Positions 16,116 to 26,501 of a stretch of DNA of 64,000 nucleotides are shown one piece after another. The number at the start of each line of letters is the position of its first letter. Position 1 is the first letter of the stretch. Source of the stretch: Bacteroidota bacterium (GTDB lineage: Bacteria > Bacteroidota > Ignavibacteria > Ignavibacteriales > Melioribacteraceae). Below the pieces are notes generated by a model. The model did not search any database, was not told the origin of the DNA, and worked only from the letters and a program-made list of their open reading frames with translations. Both the position numbers and the translations under genes were made by a program. The stretch covers positions 1-64,000 of the forward strand of contig JAHJUE010000025.1 in NCBI GenBank assembly GCA_018829205.1. Reading direction: 5' to 3'.

Positions 16116-16755
16116 TTTTTCTCAATGTTTTAAAATCTCTAATAACAAATATTTTACCGCCTGTAATTTTTAGTTCAACTTTATCCGACATAGAAACATT
16201 GCTTGTACTTTCTTTTTTCCCGAAAGGTAGACTTACTCTATCTAGCGGGTATTTTAATCCTTTAGAGCTAATTTTAGTTTTATCATCAAATCCGTACAAA
16301 GATATAATTTCATTTTTAACGGAAGTTAAAATTACCTTTCCCGAAAAACATTGCAGATACGACTTTTGATGAAGAATATTTATTCTAATTTTATCATAAA
16401 ATTTTAATACTATTCCTAAGTTGCAGAATGAATGATCTAATCTGTCGCCCGTAGCTCCAAGAAGAATTACTTCGGAATATTTTTTTTGTATTAAATATTT
16501 CAAGCATTTTTCTACATCGGTATCATTCTGCCTATTTATTTTTATAATTCTGGATTTGTTTTCATAATATTTTAATACATCATGATTTATTGAATCAAAA
16601 TCTCCAATTATTAAATCGGGATTAATTCCAAGTTGATAAGCTGAATTGCCACCCCCGTCAGCGCATACTAATGTTCTGTAACCGTTCTTCTGTAAATATC
16701 TAATTACAGAAACGGAAGGATGAAGTCCGTTGGCAAGTATTAAAGCTTTATTCAT
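16093..16755 (-). CDS. thiN: Thiamine pyrophosphokinase
   Basis: 220 residues. It transfers pyrophosphate from ATP to thiamine to make TPP. Family motifs are ILANG at the N-terminus, CADGGGNSAYQLGINPDLIIGDFDS (about 33-57, where DGG and GDFDS bind ATP and magnesium), NDTDVEKCL and GATGDRLDHSFCN. The C-terminal beta domain binds thiamine. It lies between the TonB-dependent receptor (125 bp upstream) and the symporter (23-bp overlap), under one TPP riboswitch. This supports salvage of external thiamine rather than de novo synthesis; no thiamine synthesis gene is present in the window. Confidence 0.94.
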   Translation of the reverse strand: MNKALILANGLHPSVSVIRYLQKNGYRTLVCADGGGNSAYQLGINPDLIIGDFDSINHDVLKYYENKSRIIKINRQNDTDVEKCLKYLIQKKYSEVILLGATGDRLDHSFCNLGIVLKFYDKIRINILHQKSYLQCFSGKVILTSVKNEIISLYGFDDKTKISSKGLKYPLDRVSLPFGKKESTSNVSMSDKVELKITGGKIFVIRDFKTLRKNGFFQQS

Positions 16756-16880
16756 ATTTACATTTTTATTTATTTAATAAGTTATTGCACCGCTCAATAA
16801 TATATCAGTTTTATCAGTATCAAACGAATGTACAACAAAGATATATGTGAATGTAATATATTAACAAATACTAAATATAT

Positions 16881-19346
16881 TTATATACCTATTTTGATTC
16901 CTGCAAGAAAATTTCTTTCAGCTGCCGGGAAATACTCTTTACCTATTGCGTAAGCCGCGTATAGATTATCAAATATATTGTTGACCTGCAAATATACTTT
17001 TACTTTTTTAAAGAAATCTCCTAAGGAAGTTTCATATCCGGCAAACAAATTAGCAGTGAAATAAGCATCCACTTTATTATCGGTGTAATCAACAAAACCG
17101 GGATATATATTAATATAATTGCCGAGATTTTTATCATAGTTATCGGAGTAAAAATCACCTACATATTTAGCTAAAAACTGCGCTGAAAATTTCTCGTAAT
17201 TAAATTTAATTATTGCGTTAAATGTTATATCGGGGAAACCGCTTATTCTGTTATCCGCCAGGTTAATTCGTTCGTCTGCGCCCAGATATTCGTAGCCTTC
17301 TTTTATATAATTATTACTGTATGAACCGTTCATCATTATTTCAAAATTATCGTTTAATTTTGCCGCGGCGCTTAATTCAATTCCGGTATGAATTGTTTTG
17401 TCAATATTACCAGTTACAGGCTGACCGAATCTATCAACCTGACCCTGTTTAACAATTTCATCATTAAAAAGCATATAGAATATATTTGCGGTTAATGAAA
17501 GTTTATCGGAATTATAATTTGTTCCTATTTCAAGGCTGTTCATTGATTCCGGTTTAACAAGCGGATTATCATAATTGTATGTGCCGTTTGAGTTAATTTC
17601 AAACTGGGGCACTTCTCCTCCGCTTGATTCGGCAGCGTCATAATAATTTTTTAATCTAGGTTCGCGTGTAACTCTAGCTAATGCGGCATAGGCGCTAAGC
17701 GATTCATTAACTTTATAATTAAATCCGACTCTCGGATTTATAAATATACCGCTTACATTAAAATCGGTATTGATATATTTTTCGTTATCTAAAGAATACT
17801 TGTGATACGCCAGTTGAACTTCACCCAACAAATTAATTCTATCACTAAATTGATATTCTTCATGAGCGTACAAATTTAATATCTGTTTTCCGCCTTCATA
17901 ATAATAATAACGGTAACTTGGTGTTAAACCCGCTGGAAGATTTTCGCCGTATTGAATACTTCCCCAATGAACAGAATTATGGATTCTAAATTCGCCGCCA
18001 AGAATTAAATTCCCGTTATTATGTTTTATACTTAACCTAGGTATCCATCCCCATTGCTTATTTTCAACTTGTGCTCTTATTAATGCGTTTTGAGGAACCG
18101 ATTCCGAATCGAATCCGTTTTCTTTTAATCTGAAATAATCATCATAATAAACGCTCCATGATCCGTCATAATCAAAAAATCCATCGCCAAGCACTAAAAA
18201 TAAAGCGCTGTTAAAAATAATATTTTCATTTAATTTGAATTCATTTAATAATTCAAAATGAGGCTGTGAAAAATTTTCTATTTCCTCAGGCCTTCTCTCA
18301 AGAGTATAAGTATAATTATTTCCGTCCGATTCCCAATAGGAATAATTCTTTTTTCTTAATTCCTTATCCTTTACGGCAAATTTAGCGACTCCCGTATAAC
18401 CCAGTCCGTCTGCTACCGGACCGCCATAAATGTTTATTTGTGTTGTCAGGTTTTCATCGTAACGTACCGCCGATACATGAAAGCTTTTAAAATCAATCCA
18501 TGTTTTATCTTTATACCCGCTTGAAAGCGTATTGGAAAATTTTACATATAAGGAATACTTTTTGTCAATTAATCCGCTTGAATATGAAAACCCGTATTTT
18601 CTTGTATTGTAAGATCCGTAAGCGGCCGACATATCAAATTTCGGTTTATCCGAAAAAGCAGAAGTGATAATATTAATTGATCCTCCTACAGCAGGATACC
18701 CTATTACACCGCTGCCGGCTCCTCTTTGAACCTGAATAAGTTCAGTACTCTCTATTAGATCCGGGAAATCAAGCCAATATACGTTATGATCTTCAGGATC
18801 GTTTTGTGGAATCCCGTTAATTGATACCGATATTCTTCTTTGATCAAAACCGCGTATACTTAAATAATTGTAGCCCAGCCCGTTTCCCCCTTCGGAATAA
18901 AAAGTAGCCGAAGGCATATAACTTAAGTATTCGGGAACATCCTGAGTTGTATAATTTTCTTCAATATCCTTTCTGTTTATTTTTGAAAAAGTAATTGGAG
19001 TGGTACCCTGTAGTCCGATGCTGCCTTTTACAAGAACTGTTTGCGAAGTTATAATTTTACTTTCGAGAATAATTATGTTTATTTTTTGCGGGGATAATTC
19101 AGTAACATCAATACTTTTAGTTTCGTAACCGATATAACTTATATTTAATTTGTCGCTGCTGTTTTTTTCTACTTCAATTTCAAATTCTCCGTTTTTATCA
19201 GTCGCTGTTCCAACGTTTCCATTTAAGGAAATATTTGCGAGATACAGCGGTTCGTTTGTAAGTGAACCGACAACCTTGCCTTTAATTAATTCAAGCGGAA
19301 AAACAGAAATGTTTAAAACAAAAAAAAGAATAATTATGTGTTTCAT
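16881..19346 (-). CDS. TonB-dependent outer-membrane receptor, TPP-riboswitch controlled
   Basis: 821 residues. The signal peptide spans about 1-18, then a carboxypeptidase-regulatory-like beta-sandwich domain (GKVVGSLTNEPLYLANISL.., about 22-105), a plug domain (about 115-235, with IRGFDQRRISVSINGIPQNDP and VQRGAGSG) and a 22-strand-type beta barrel. It should import a scarce solute across the outer membrane using TonB energy. A TPP riboswitch and terminator lie in its leader, so thiamine or a phosphorylated form is the expected cargo. AGGAGA sits 7 bases before the ATG. Thiamine pyrophosphokinase and symporter genes follow. Confidence 0.93.
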   Translation of the reverse strand: MKHIIILFFVLNISVFPLELIKGKVVGSLTNEPLYLANISLNGNVGTATDKNGEFEIEVEKNSSDKLNISYIGYETKSIDVTELSPQKINIIILESKIITSQTVLVKGSIGLQGTTPITFSKINRKDIEENYTTQDVPEYLSYMPSATFYSEGGNGLGYNYLSIRGFDQRRISVSINGIPQNDPEDHNVYWLDFPDLIESTELIQVQRGAGSGVIGYPAVGGSINIITSAFSDKPKFDMSAAYGSYNTRKYGFSYSSGLIDKKYSLYVKFSNTLSSGYKDKTWIDFKSFHVSAVRYDENLTTQINIYGGPVADGLGYTGVAKFAVKDKELRKKNYSYWESDGNNYTYTLERRPEEIENFSQPHFELLNEFKLNENIIFNSALFLVLGDGFFDYDGSWSVYYDDYFRLKENGFDSESVPQNALIRAQVENKQWGWIPRLSIKHNNGNLILGGEFRIHNSVHWGSIQYGENLPAGLTPSYRYYYYEGGKQILNLYAHEEYQFSDRINLLGEVQLAYHKYSLDNEKYINTDFNVSGIFINPRVGFNYKVNESLSAYAALARVTREPRLKNYYDAAESSGGEVPQFEINSNGTYNYDNPLVKPESMNSLEIGTNYNSDKLSLTANIFYMLFNDEIVKQGQVDRFGQPVTGNIDKTIHTGIELSAAAKLNDNFEIMMNGSYSNNYIKEGYEYLGADERINLADNRISGFPDITFNAIIKFNYEKFSAQFLAKYVGDFYSDNYDKNLGNYINIYPGFVDYTDNKVDAYFTANLFAGYETSLGDFFKKVKVYLQVNNIFDNLYAAYAIGKEYFPAAERNFLAGIKIGI

Positions 19347-19370
19347 TTTTATCTCCTTTATTTATTAAAG

Positions 19371-19399
19371 AAAATAAAAAAGCCGTTTTGGAAAACGGC
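19371..19399 (-). terminator. Riboswitch expression-platform terminator
   Basis: Stem GCCGTTTT/AAAACGGC (19382-19399) is followed on the minus strand by a T-rich run (19381-19371), giving an intrinsic terminator 24 bases before the receptor's start codon. It lies directly downstream of the TPP aptamer. The aptamer's last strand (AACGG, 19425-19421) resembles the terminator arm, consistent with a ligand-controlled switch. Confidence 0.85.
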
Positions 19400-19420
19400 A
19401 GCACTAAATATTCTCTCAAT

Positions 19421-19502
<82 letters not shown>

Positions 19503-19539
19503 CTTTTTTATATATGCGTCAACTTAAAAAAAAAATTAG

Positions 19540-22347
19540 TTAATTCAAAATTTTAATATTATCCCCAATTTTAATTTTTTCGGTTTCAAGATTATTCCAA
19601 TTCATCAAATCTTTTACAGTAACTTCATATTTTTTGGAGATTGTCCAGAGTGATTCTCCTTCTTTAACTCTATGAAGTTTTTGAGCTATTGTTTCATTTT
19701 TTACAGGTTCATTAATTTCAGCTGATTTTTTACCCGGACGAATTATAAGTTCCTGCCCGACAACAATTTTACTTCCGCGTATATTATTCCATTCACGTAT
19801 ATCCTGAGAGGTAATAAAATATTTCTCGGCAATGTGACCCATTGTGTCACCCTTCTTAACAATGTAATGAATTGTAGTATCGCCTGAATTATTCTTGAAG
19901 TCCTCTTCTGAATTATTATTGCTTTCAGAACTGCCTGAAGCTACTTTTGAAACATCAACATCAGAATAAATTTTAAGAGTTTTTCCGGCTACTATTTTAT
20001 TGCTGCTGAGATCATTCCATTTTTTTAAATCGTTTGTATAAACCTTAAATTTCTCCGCAATTTCGCTTAGATTATCGCCGCTTTTTATTGTGTAATTAAT
20101 AACGTTTGAGTTGGACTTCACAGTGTTATCACCGTATGATTGAGGCTCTTCTTTATTAAAAACCGTAAGAGTTTTTCCGGCAACTATTCTGTTGCTTGAA
20201 AGTTTGTTCCAATTGCGTAATTGAGCGGTTGATACTCCGAACTTAATAGCTATTTCACTTAATGAGTCGCCTCTTTTAATTCTATATTTTGTTACGTTTC
20301 TATTAACTTCTGAAGAAGAAGAATTTGATGCAAGAGATTCATTTCCCGTAAATATTTTCAAAGATTTTCCCGCGACTATTCTGTTACTGCTTAGGTTATT
20401 CCAATCTTTAATCTGACTTACTCTTACTCCGTATTTTTCCGCAATTTTACTAATCGCTTCGCCTCTTCTTATTTTATGAGTAATCCACGCGCCGTCTGAA
20501 GTTGCGTATAATACGCCTAATTTCTGCTGTCTCGAAAGTTCGTCAAGTGAAGAATAATATTCCATTTTATCAATAGGAACATACACATTTAACTTTTGAC
20601 CGATACGTATTGTTGTAGTGTAAGGCAAATTATTCCAATTTCTTAAATCCGATACTCTTACATCAAATAACTGGGCAATGTCTGTTAAGTTATCATATCG
20701 CTTTACCGTATATTCAATAGTTTCTCTTCCTTCAGGAATTATTACCTCGTAAGTTGTATCTCTATTTTCCGTTATATTCCGGTAAATTTTTCTATACTTT
20801 TCTTCATCTTCGTTTTCATTTAATATTAATTGATAAGGAGCTGAAGCGGCAATTAAATCTTCTTCTTCTAATGCCGCAATAACGTTTGTATTAACAGTAA
20901 AATCAGATTCGTTAAAATCGGAGACCGGGATTTTTAACGGTACACCCGGATAAATTCTTGATTTAACTGAAATATTGTTAAACTTTGCCAATTGAGCTAA
21001 ACTTACTTTATACTTTCCCGCAATACCTGATAATGTTTCTCCTGTTCTAACTTCATGATTTACATATTGAAGTCTGGCTTCAGACGGAATATTTTCCAAA
21101 TTATCTAGAAACGCGTCGTATGTTTTTGACGGCACTCTTAAAGCATAGCCGTTTATATGATCAGATGGAGTTGTATGTTGTATTAGTTCAGGATTCAGAT
21201 CTTTTAACTGATCAAATGTAATACCCGCGCATTTAGCTAAAATGTTCAAATCGGTTGGTTCTTTAATTTTAACAATTTTATGATCAAGAGCCTTTTCATA
21301 CTTAATATCTGAGAAACCGTATTCTTCCGGTCTGCTTGCAATTAAGGTTACTGCAATATATTGAGGCACATAATTTCTTGTTTCTTTTGGAAGGAATTTT
21401 CTGATTTTCCAGAAGTCGTTACCTCCTGAGCGTCTCATTCCTCTTCTAACCCTGCCTTCGCCGCTGTTATAAGATGCAATGGCTAAATACCAATCATTTA
21501 ACGAAACATATAAATCTCTTAAATGTTTTGCCGCCGCTCTGGTGGCTTTTTCAGGGTCTCTTCTTTCGTCAATATAAAAATCAATATCAAGATCATACAT
21601 TTTTGCGGTACCTTTAACAAACTGCCAAATACCGACAGCTCTTGCCCATGAACGCGCGTGAGGATTAAGTCCGCTTTCCATCATACTTAAAAATATAAGC
21701 TGCTGAGGAACTTTTTCTTCGGCAAAAATACTTGCCATCATCGGGAAATATTTACCCGATCTTTCGAGCCAAAGCTGCATATGTTTTCTTCCTCTCCCGG
21801 TAAAATATTCAATATATTTTTCAACATATGAATTAATTTCCAGAGGAAAATCGCCGACAACAATTACATTTTTGGTTTCAACGTTATCATCTGTTGTGCT
21901 GTCTTCGCTCGAGTCTTCAAATTGAAGCTCCTGCACATTTGAAGCAATCCATTCTTCCAATGCCGTAAAAGAAACACCTTCGGGAAGCTCCTTTAATCCG
22001 TCAACATAACTTTTATAATCTTCAAAAATTGAATTTTCTAATTCTACATAGGCTTCGTTTTCTTCGATTCCGGGGTAATAACTTAATTTAGTGATTTTTG
22101 ATAATGCCGCTTCGTAAGAGTTTAATGCGTCGGTTTCAAAACCAAGTTTAGCGCTCTGAAGAGCATCTACATAATTTTGACGTGCATCTTCAAGCATAGA
22201 ATTTACAATTGTTGATGTTTCCGCGACCTGCAATGAATCATTTGAAAGTGAGTCGTCGTTTTTCACAATTGAATCAAATACGCTGCAAGATGTAAGTAAA
22301 ATAGCGACAAATACCGGAATTATATATCGAAGTAATTTTATATTCAC
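19540..22347 (-). CDS. MltD-like lytic transglycosylase lipoprotein with seven LysM repeats
   Basis: 935 residues. The lipobox LTSC with C21 makes it a lipoprotein, probably outer-membrane anchored in the periplasm. A soluble-lytic-transglycosylase (GH23) domain spans about 195-320: catalytic E224 (MMESGLNP), then [15 protein letters not shown] and YNSGEGRV. It cleaves peptidoglycan glycan strands with 1,6-anhydro ends. Seven LysM peptidoglycan-binding repeats occupy about 440 to the C-terminus, several sharing the phrase SSNRIVAGK, a sign of recent internal duplication. Known MltD proteins have two or three. The start is GTG with AGGGG 5 bases upstream. The gene follows the thiamine unit's riboswitch on the same strand but has its own 348-bp upstream region. 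Confidence 0.92.
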   Translation of the reverse strand: MNIKLLRYIIPVFVAILLTSCSVFDSIVKNDDSLSNDSLQVAETSTIVNSMLEDARQNYVDALQSAKLGFETDALNSYEAALSKITKLSYYPGIEENEAYVELENSIFEDYKSYVDGLKELPEGVSFTALEEWIASNVQELQFEDSSEDSTTDDNVETKNVIVVGDFPLEINSYVEKYIEYFTGRGRKHMQLWLERSGKYFPMMASIFAEEKVPQQLIFLSMMESGLNPHARSWARAVGIWQFVKGTAKMYDLDIDFYIDERRDPEKATRAAAKHLRDLYVSLNDWYLAIASYNSGEGRVRRGMRRSGGNDFWKIRKFLPKETRNYVPQYIAVTLIASRPEEYGFSDIKYEKALDHKIVKIKEPTDLNILAKCAGITFDQLKDLNPELIQHTTPSDHINGYALRVPSKTYDAFLDNLENIPSEARLQYVNHEVRTGETLSGIAGKYKVSLAQLAKFNNISVKSRIYPGVPLKIPVSDFNESDFTVNTNVIAALEEEDLIAASAPYQLILNENEDEEKYRKIYRNITENRDTTYEVIIPEGRETIEYTVKRYDNLTDIAQLFDVRVSDLRNWNNLPYTTTIRIGQKLNVYVPIDKMEYYSSLDELSRQQKLGVLYATSDGAWITHKIRRGEAISKIAEKYGVRVSQIKDWNNLSSNRIVAGKSLKIFTGNESLASNSSSSEVNRNVTKYRIKRGDSLSEIAIKFGVSTAQLRNWNKLSSNRIVAGKTLTVFNKEEPQSYGDNTVKSNSNVINYTIKSGDNLSEIAEKFKVYTNDLKKWNDLSSNKIVAGKTLKIYSDVDVSKVASGSSESNNNSEEDFKNNSGDTTIHYIVKKGDTMGHIAEKYFITSQDIREWNNIRGSKIVVGQELIIRPGKKSAEINEPVKNETIAQKLHRVKEGESLWTISKKYEVTVKDLMNWNNLETEKIKIGDNIKILN

Positions 22348-22695
22348 GAAGACCCCTATTTTTTATAATCTGTTACCAAGTTATTGCATTATTAAGATTT
22401 TGTCAAGTAGAATGTTACATGATTACGTTTACTTATTGTTATTTAATAAGTTAACTAATTGATAAATTCCCACTTACTGTCCAATATCTTAATAATTATC
22501 GAAGAATTATTAATTTATTTAATGATGTTTAGCACAATTAATTTAATAGTACAATTTTTGCATTTTTTTTCGAATTTCACAATTTAAGAAAGGTTATTAG
22601 AATCGATAAATTATTATTACAGGTAATGCGGATAATAAGATATGATTACAAAATAAATGCATTACAAACAGATAACTTAGTTAAATAAGTTAATT
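22348..22695. other. AT-rich intergenic region without a recognisable gene
   Basis: This 348-bp gap separates the carboxylase stop (minus) from the transglycosylase start (minus). It is strongly AT-rich, has no open frame longer than a few codons, and shows no tRNA or GC-rich terminator hairpin. It presumably holds the transglycosylase promoter, but no confident -35/-10 pair was found. Confidence 0.5.
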
Positions 22696-24261
22696 TTATA
22701 ACGGGATATTATTATGTTTTTTCTTAGGATTAGAATCAACCTTTGTTTTAAGCAGCTGGAACGCATTAACTAGTTTTAACTTAGTCTCACGCGGGAAAAT
22801 TACGCTGTCAATATATCCTCTTTCGGCAGCTATATAAGGATTGGCAAATTTTTCAATAAATTCATTTAGAAGCTGGTTTAATCTTTCTTCTGGTTTTTCA
22901 GCCGAATCAATATCGCGCTTAAATATTACCTCGACAGCCCCTTTAGGACCCATTACCGCAATTTCTGCAGTAGGCCATGCATAATTAAAATCACCTCGAA
23001 TATGTTTTGAATTCATAACATCATAAGCTCCGCCGTAAGCTTTGCGTGTTATTACCGTTACTTTTGGAACTGTAGCTTCGCAGAAAGCAAATAATAATTT
23101 TGCACCATGACGTATAATTCCGTTCCATTCCTGTTCTGTTCCCGGCATAAAACCGGGAACATCTTCAAGTACCAGCAGCGGAATATTAAATGAATCGCAG
23201 AATCGTATAAACCTGGCGCCTTTTGACGAAGCGTTTATATCCAGCACTCCGGCCATTACAGCCGGCTGGTTAGCAACAATACCAACACTTATTCCTCCGA
23301 TACGAGCGAATCCGACAATCAAATTGGGAGCGTAATTTTTATGAATTTCCAAAAAATCGCCTTTATCAACAAGCAGACTTATAACTTCACACATATCATA
23401 CGGTTTATTGGGATTATCAGGAATAATATCATCAAGTTTAGGAATTGTTAAATCGTCATTAAAACCTTGTTCTCCGCTCGGCATCTCAAATTCTTTTTCG
23501 GGCGATTTATCTTTCCAGTTAAGAGGAATAAAGCTTAATAATTTTCTAATATTTTCAAAAACTTCTATTTCACTATCATATGCAAAATGCGCTACTCCGC
23601 TTTTAGCGGCGTGAGTTTCAGCCCCTCCCAAATCCTCAAAACTAACATCTTCATGGGTCACAGTTTTAACTACATTTGGCCCGGTTACAAACATATGCGA
23701 AGTGTTCTTTACCATAAATACAAAATCCGTTATTGCCGGCGAATATACTGCCCCGCCCGCACATGGACCAAGTACAGCGGAAATTTGAGGAATAACTCCG
23801 GAAGCCATTGTGTTTCTTAAAAAAATTTCTGCATAACCTCCAAGACTGACAACCCCTTCCTGAATTCTTGCGCCGCCTGAATCATTTAGACCAACAATTG
23901 GAATTCCGGTTTTTAACGCTAAGTCCATTATTTTACAAATTTTTTCGGCATGAGCTTCTGAAAGCGAGCCACCGAAAACAGTAAAATCCTGACTGAATAA
24001 TGCAATTGGTCTTCCGTCAATTCTTGCGAATCCGGTTACGACTCCATCACCTAAAAATTTCTTTTTATCCAGACCAAAATCGCTTGAGCGGTGCTTAACG
24101 AACATATCAATTTCGTCAAAACTTCCGGCGTCTACCAATAACTCAATTCTTTCTCTTGCAGTCAGTTTCCCTTTTGCGTGCTGTTCATCTATTTTTTTTT
24201 GACCGCCGCCAAGCAAGGCTTCTTCACGAAGCCTGTTTAACTTTTCAAATTTATCTGACAT
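22696..24261 (-). CDS. Acyl-CoA carboxylase carboxyltransferase (beta) subunit
   Basis: About 521 residues. This is the carboxyltransferase half of a biotin-dependent acyl-CoA carboxylase, most like propionyl-/methylmalonyl-CoA enzymes: [48 protein letters not shown], and the second crotonase-like domain with [21 protein letters not shown] and [11 protein letters not shown]. It moves carboxyl from carboxybiotin to propionyl- or acetyl-CoA. The ATG at 24261 is preferred over an in-frame start 66 bases earlier, because the family N-terminus begins at SDKFEKL and the longer form would overlap the ABC ATPase gene. Biotin carboxylase and carrier genes are not in the window. It ends a five-gene operon. 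Confidence 0.9.
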   Translation of the reverse strand: MSDKFEKLNRLREEALLGGGQKKIDEQHAKGKLTARERIELLVDAGSFDEIDMFVKHRSSDFGLDKKKFLGDGVVTGFARIDGRPIALFSQDFTVFGGSLSEAHAEKICKIMDLALKTGIPIVGLNDSGGARIQEGVVSLGGYAEIFLRNTMASGVIPQISAVLGPCAGGAVYSPAITDFVFMVKNTSHMFVTGPNVVKTVTHEDVSFEDLGGAETHAAKSGVAHFAYDSEIEVFENIRKLLSFIPLNWKDKSPEKEFEMPSGEQGFNDDLTIPKLDDIIPDNPNKPYDMCEVISLLVDKGDFLEIHKNYAPNLIVGFARIGGISVGIVANQPAVMAGVLDINASSKGARFIRFCDSFNIPLLVLEDVPGFMPGTEQEWNGIIRHGAKLLFAFCEATVPKVTVITRKAYGGAYDVMNSKHIRGDFNYAWPTAEIAVMGPKGAVEVIFKRDIDSAEKPEERLNQLLNEFIEKFANPYIAAERGYIDSVIFPRETKLKLVNAFQLLKTKVDSNPKKKHNNIPL

Positions 24262-24271
24262 ACATTTCCGT

Positions 24272-25021
24272 TTATATGGAAAGATTAAACAATTTTTGTG
24301 ACTGATGTTGTTTGTAAATTTTTTCAATCCTTGTACGCATTAAATGAAATTCATCCTTATCCAAAAGTTCATAATTTCTTTCTTTGTCAAATTCTATTTT
24401 TATTTCTTCCAGTATTTCGGCAGGATCTTTTTTCATTAAAATAATTTTATCGGAAAGATAAATTGCCTCTGTAATATTTGTAGTTCCCAAAAGCATTGTC
24501 TGTTTTTCATTACAATTTATTTTGTTTACCAAACTATAAATTTCGGCTTTGGTTTTTATATCCATTTTATTAAATGGTTCATCCAAAACAATTATCGAAG
24601 GTTCTATAGCCAGCGCTCGGGCAAGTGATATTCTGAATCTGAATCCCAGGCTTTTATTATGTGGTATATGATCCTCATAACCGTCAAGTCCAACTATATT
24701 TATATATTTTTTTATATCACTTTTATCCTTTGCTGCAAACCGTATGTTTTCCTCAACAGTCATCCATGGAAATGAGCTCGGCTCTGTAGGAATATAAATT
24801 ATTTTTGTGTCTTCTTTTTTAATAATCTCTCCGCTTGATTGAGTTTCAAGTCCGGATATTATTTTTAAGAATGACGATTTCCCCATGCCTGTAGGCGCGA
24901 GTACTGTTGTGAAGGAATTCTTTTCAACATCAAATGAAATGTTTTGAAACAGATTTTTTCTAAATCCCGTTTCATCAACAAATTCTTTAGATAATTTTTT
25001 TATTTCTAAGTCGTTATTCAT
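24272..25021 (-). CDS. Divergent ABC-transporter ATPase
   Basis: About 249 residues, closest in layout to the nitrate/sulfonate/taurine (SsuB/TauB) class. Walker A is APTGMGKSS and Walker B is IIVLDEPF. Other motifs are worn: the Q-loop region reads [12 protein letters not shown] without Gln, the signature region reads [14 protein letters not shown] instead of LSGGMRQR, and the switch His is absent (GTTNITEA). The ATG at 25021 follows the permease stop by 2 bases; an in-frame TTG 15 bases earlier is less likely. It pairs with the permease gene. No substrate-binding protein gene is adjacent. ATP hydrolysis may be altered, but the open frame and conserved Walker motifs argue against a pseudogene. 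Confidence 0.8.
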   Translation of the reverse strand: MNNDLEIKKLSKEFVDETGFRKNLFQNISFDVEKNSFTTVLAPTGMGKSSFLKIISGLETQSSGEIIKKEDTKIIYIPTEPSSFPWMTVEENIRFAAKDKSDIKKYINIVGLDGYEDHIPHNKSLGFRFRISLARALAIEPSIIVLDEPFNKMDIKTKAEIYSLVNKINCNEKQTMLLGTTNITEAIYLSDKIILMKKDPAEILEEIKIEFDKERNYELLDKDEFHLMRTRIEKIYKQHQSQKLFNLSI

Positions 25022-25023
25022 AA

Positions 25024-25773
25024 CTACTGCCGCCAATAAATTATTTTATTTTTAAAAAAGTTTATAAATGAATTACCGGCAAAAATAATAATACTAATAA
25101 AAATTGCCAGCGCAAATAATGCAGCAAAATCGTTATAGGTTAGTAAAGAATTATAAATTCCGCCAAAGCCGGAAATTTTTCCGATAAATTCAAATATCAG
25201 TACAAGCACCCAAATATAATAATGCAGTTTGGAAATCGAATCATATACGTTCGGCTGAATTATTTTCCACAATACAATAGAATTTATTTTCGATTCTGAT
25301 ATACTAAGACTTTTAGCAGAATCAATATATTCTATTTTAACATTCGGCAATTCGTTTTTAATAGTCAGCACAAAGTAAAATACCGCAGCAATTAAACCGA
25401 AAAAATATTCTGCGATTATTGATTCCGGGAACCAGAAAGCGAAAATAACAGCGTAAAAAAACGCGGGAAAATACCTGAATATTTTAAACGGAACCAATAA
25501 TTTTTCATTTTTTATGAATGTGGATATCCAAAATCCGGATGTGAAATTAACAATTAGATACCCTACGATTATTGAAGTGTAAACTGCAGATGCCGACACT
25601 AAAAACGCGCTGAATAAATTATAATCATTCCATAATGAAGAATACGATTCAATTAACAAAGACGGTTTCGGCAGAATTCGATTTAACGGCAGAATAAATT
25701 CGAATAGAAAATAATAAACTGCTATTACTAACAGAAGAATTATTAATTTTTTTTTTGAATTAATACTTTTCAA
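25024..25773 (-). CDS. ABC-transporter permease, SsuC/TauC-like
   Basis: 249 residues with about six transmembrane helices (the first at about 10-27). The cytoplasmic coupling loop is recognisable as EYIDSAKSLSISES..IVLWKIIQP, matching the EAA-x3-G-x9-I-x-LP pattern except that the conserved Gly is replaced. This is the inner-membrane half of the transporter whose ATPase is encoded 2 bp downstream. The operon (aroC, MBL hydrolase, permease, ATPase, carboxylase) does not point to a substrate. High sequence divergence matches that of its ATPase. Confidence 0.75.
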   Translation of the reverse strand: MKSINSKKKLIILLLVIAVYYFLFEFILPLNRILPKPSLLIESYSSLWNDYNLFSAFLVSASAVYTSIIVGYLIVNFTSGFWISTFIKNEKLLVPFKIFRYFPAFFYAVIFAFWFPESIIAEYFFGLIAAVFYFVLTIKNELPNVKIEYIDSAKSLSISESKINSIVLWKIIQPNVYDSISKLHYYIWVLVLIFEFIGKISGFGGIYNSLLTYNDFAALFALAIFISIIIFAGNSFINFFKNKIIYWRQ

Positions 25774-25787
25774 AATTTTATTCCTAA

Positions 25788-26441
25788 TTACTGTAACGTA
25801 TTTATTAAAAACGGATTATGAGCTTTTTCATAACCGATGGTACTGCTTTCGCCGTGACCGGGAAATATTTTTACGTCGTCAGGCAGAGAAAACAATTTGT
25901 TTTCAATCGAAGAAATTAATGTTTTATAATTTCCGCCCCAAAGATCAGTTCTGCCTATTCCTTCTTTGAACAGAACATCGCCTGTAAAACAAATTTTATC
26001 TTTCTCAAAATATAAGCAAAATTCTCCGGGTGTATGACCAGGTGTGAATAAAAATTTAATTTGAATATTACCGATTTTTAGGTCAGTATCTTCAGTAATA
26101 TAATTTCCCGGGTTTGGCGAATATTTCATTTCAATTCCATATTCTTTTGAAAGAACCGGAAGCATATCAATAAGAAATACATCTTTTTCCGGTGCGTAAT
26201 ATGGTACGTCATATTTATTTTTTACAAATGCGTTACCGAAAACGTGATCAATGTGGCAATGTGTGTTTAATAAATAATTAATTTTTAACTTTTCACTTTC
26301 AATAAAATCAGCAAGTTGATTTTCTTCGTCCTCAGATAAGCATCCCGGATCAACAACAGCCGCGTTGTTGTTTTCTTCATCCCATATTACATAAGTGTTT
26401 TCCAAAAAAGGGCTGAATACAAAATGTTTAATTTTCAGCAT
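25788..26441 (-). CDS. MBL-fold hydrolase, glyoxalase II-like
   Basis: About 217 residues. The metallo-beta-lactamase fold is marked by THCHIDHVFG (H-x-H-x-D-H), GHTPGEF, FTGDVLF and FPGHGESS, which supply the two-metal site. The short length without the glutathione-binding C-terminal domain resembles YcbL-type glyoxalase II or thioesterase-like proteins. The ATG at 26441 has GGAG 8 bases upstream and starts the conserved LKIKHFVFSPFLENTYVI; an in-frame ATG 27 bases earlier lacks this. It lies 60 bp after aroC and 14 bp before the permease gene, within one operon. Confidence 0.9.
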   Translation of the reverse strand: MLKIKHFVFSPFLENTYVIWDEENNNAAVVDPGCLSEDEENQLADFIESEKLKINYLLNTHCHIDHVFGNAFVKNKYDVPYYAPEKDVFLIDMLPVLSKEYGIEMKYSPNPGNYITEDTDLKIGNIQIKFLFTPGHTPGEFCLYFEKDKICFTGDVLFKEGIGRTDLWGGNYKTLISSIENKLFSLPDDVKIFPGHGESSTIGYEKAHNPFLINTLQ

Positions 26442-26501
26442 AAATATTTCTCCGTAAAACCAATTCAATTTAAAAATTGTTAAAGAATTTTAAAATTTAT
26501 T

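Noticed and set aside
24262-24327. A 22-residue N-terminal extension of the acyl-CoA carboxylase
   Set aside because: It overlaps the end of the ABC ATPase gene and precedes the family's normal N-terminus. The ATG at 24261 fits.
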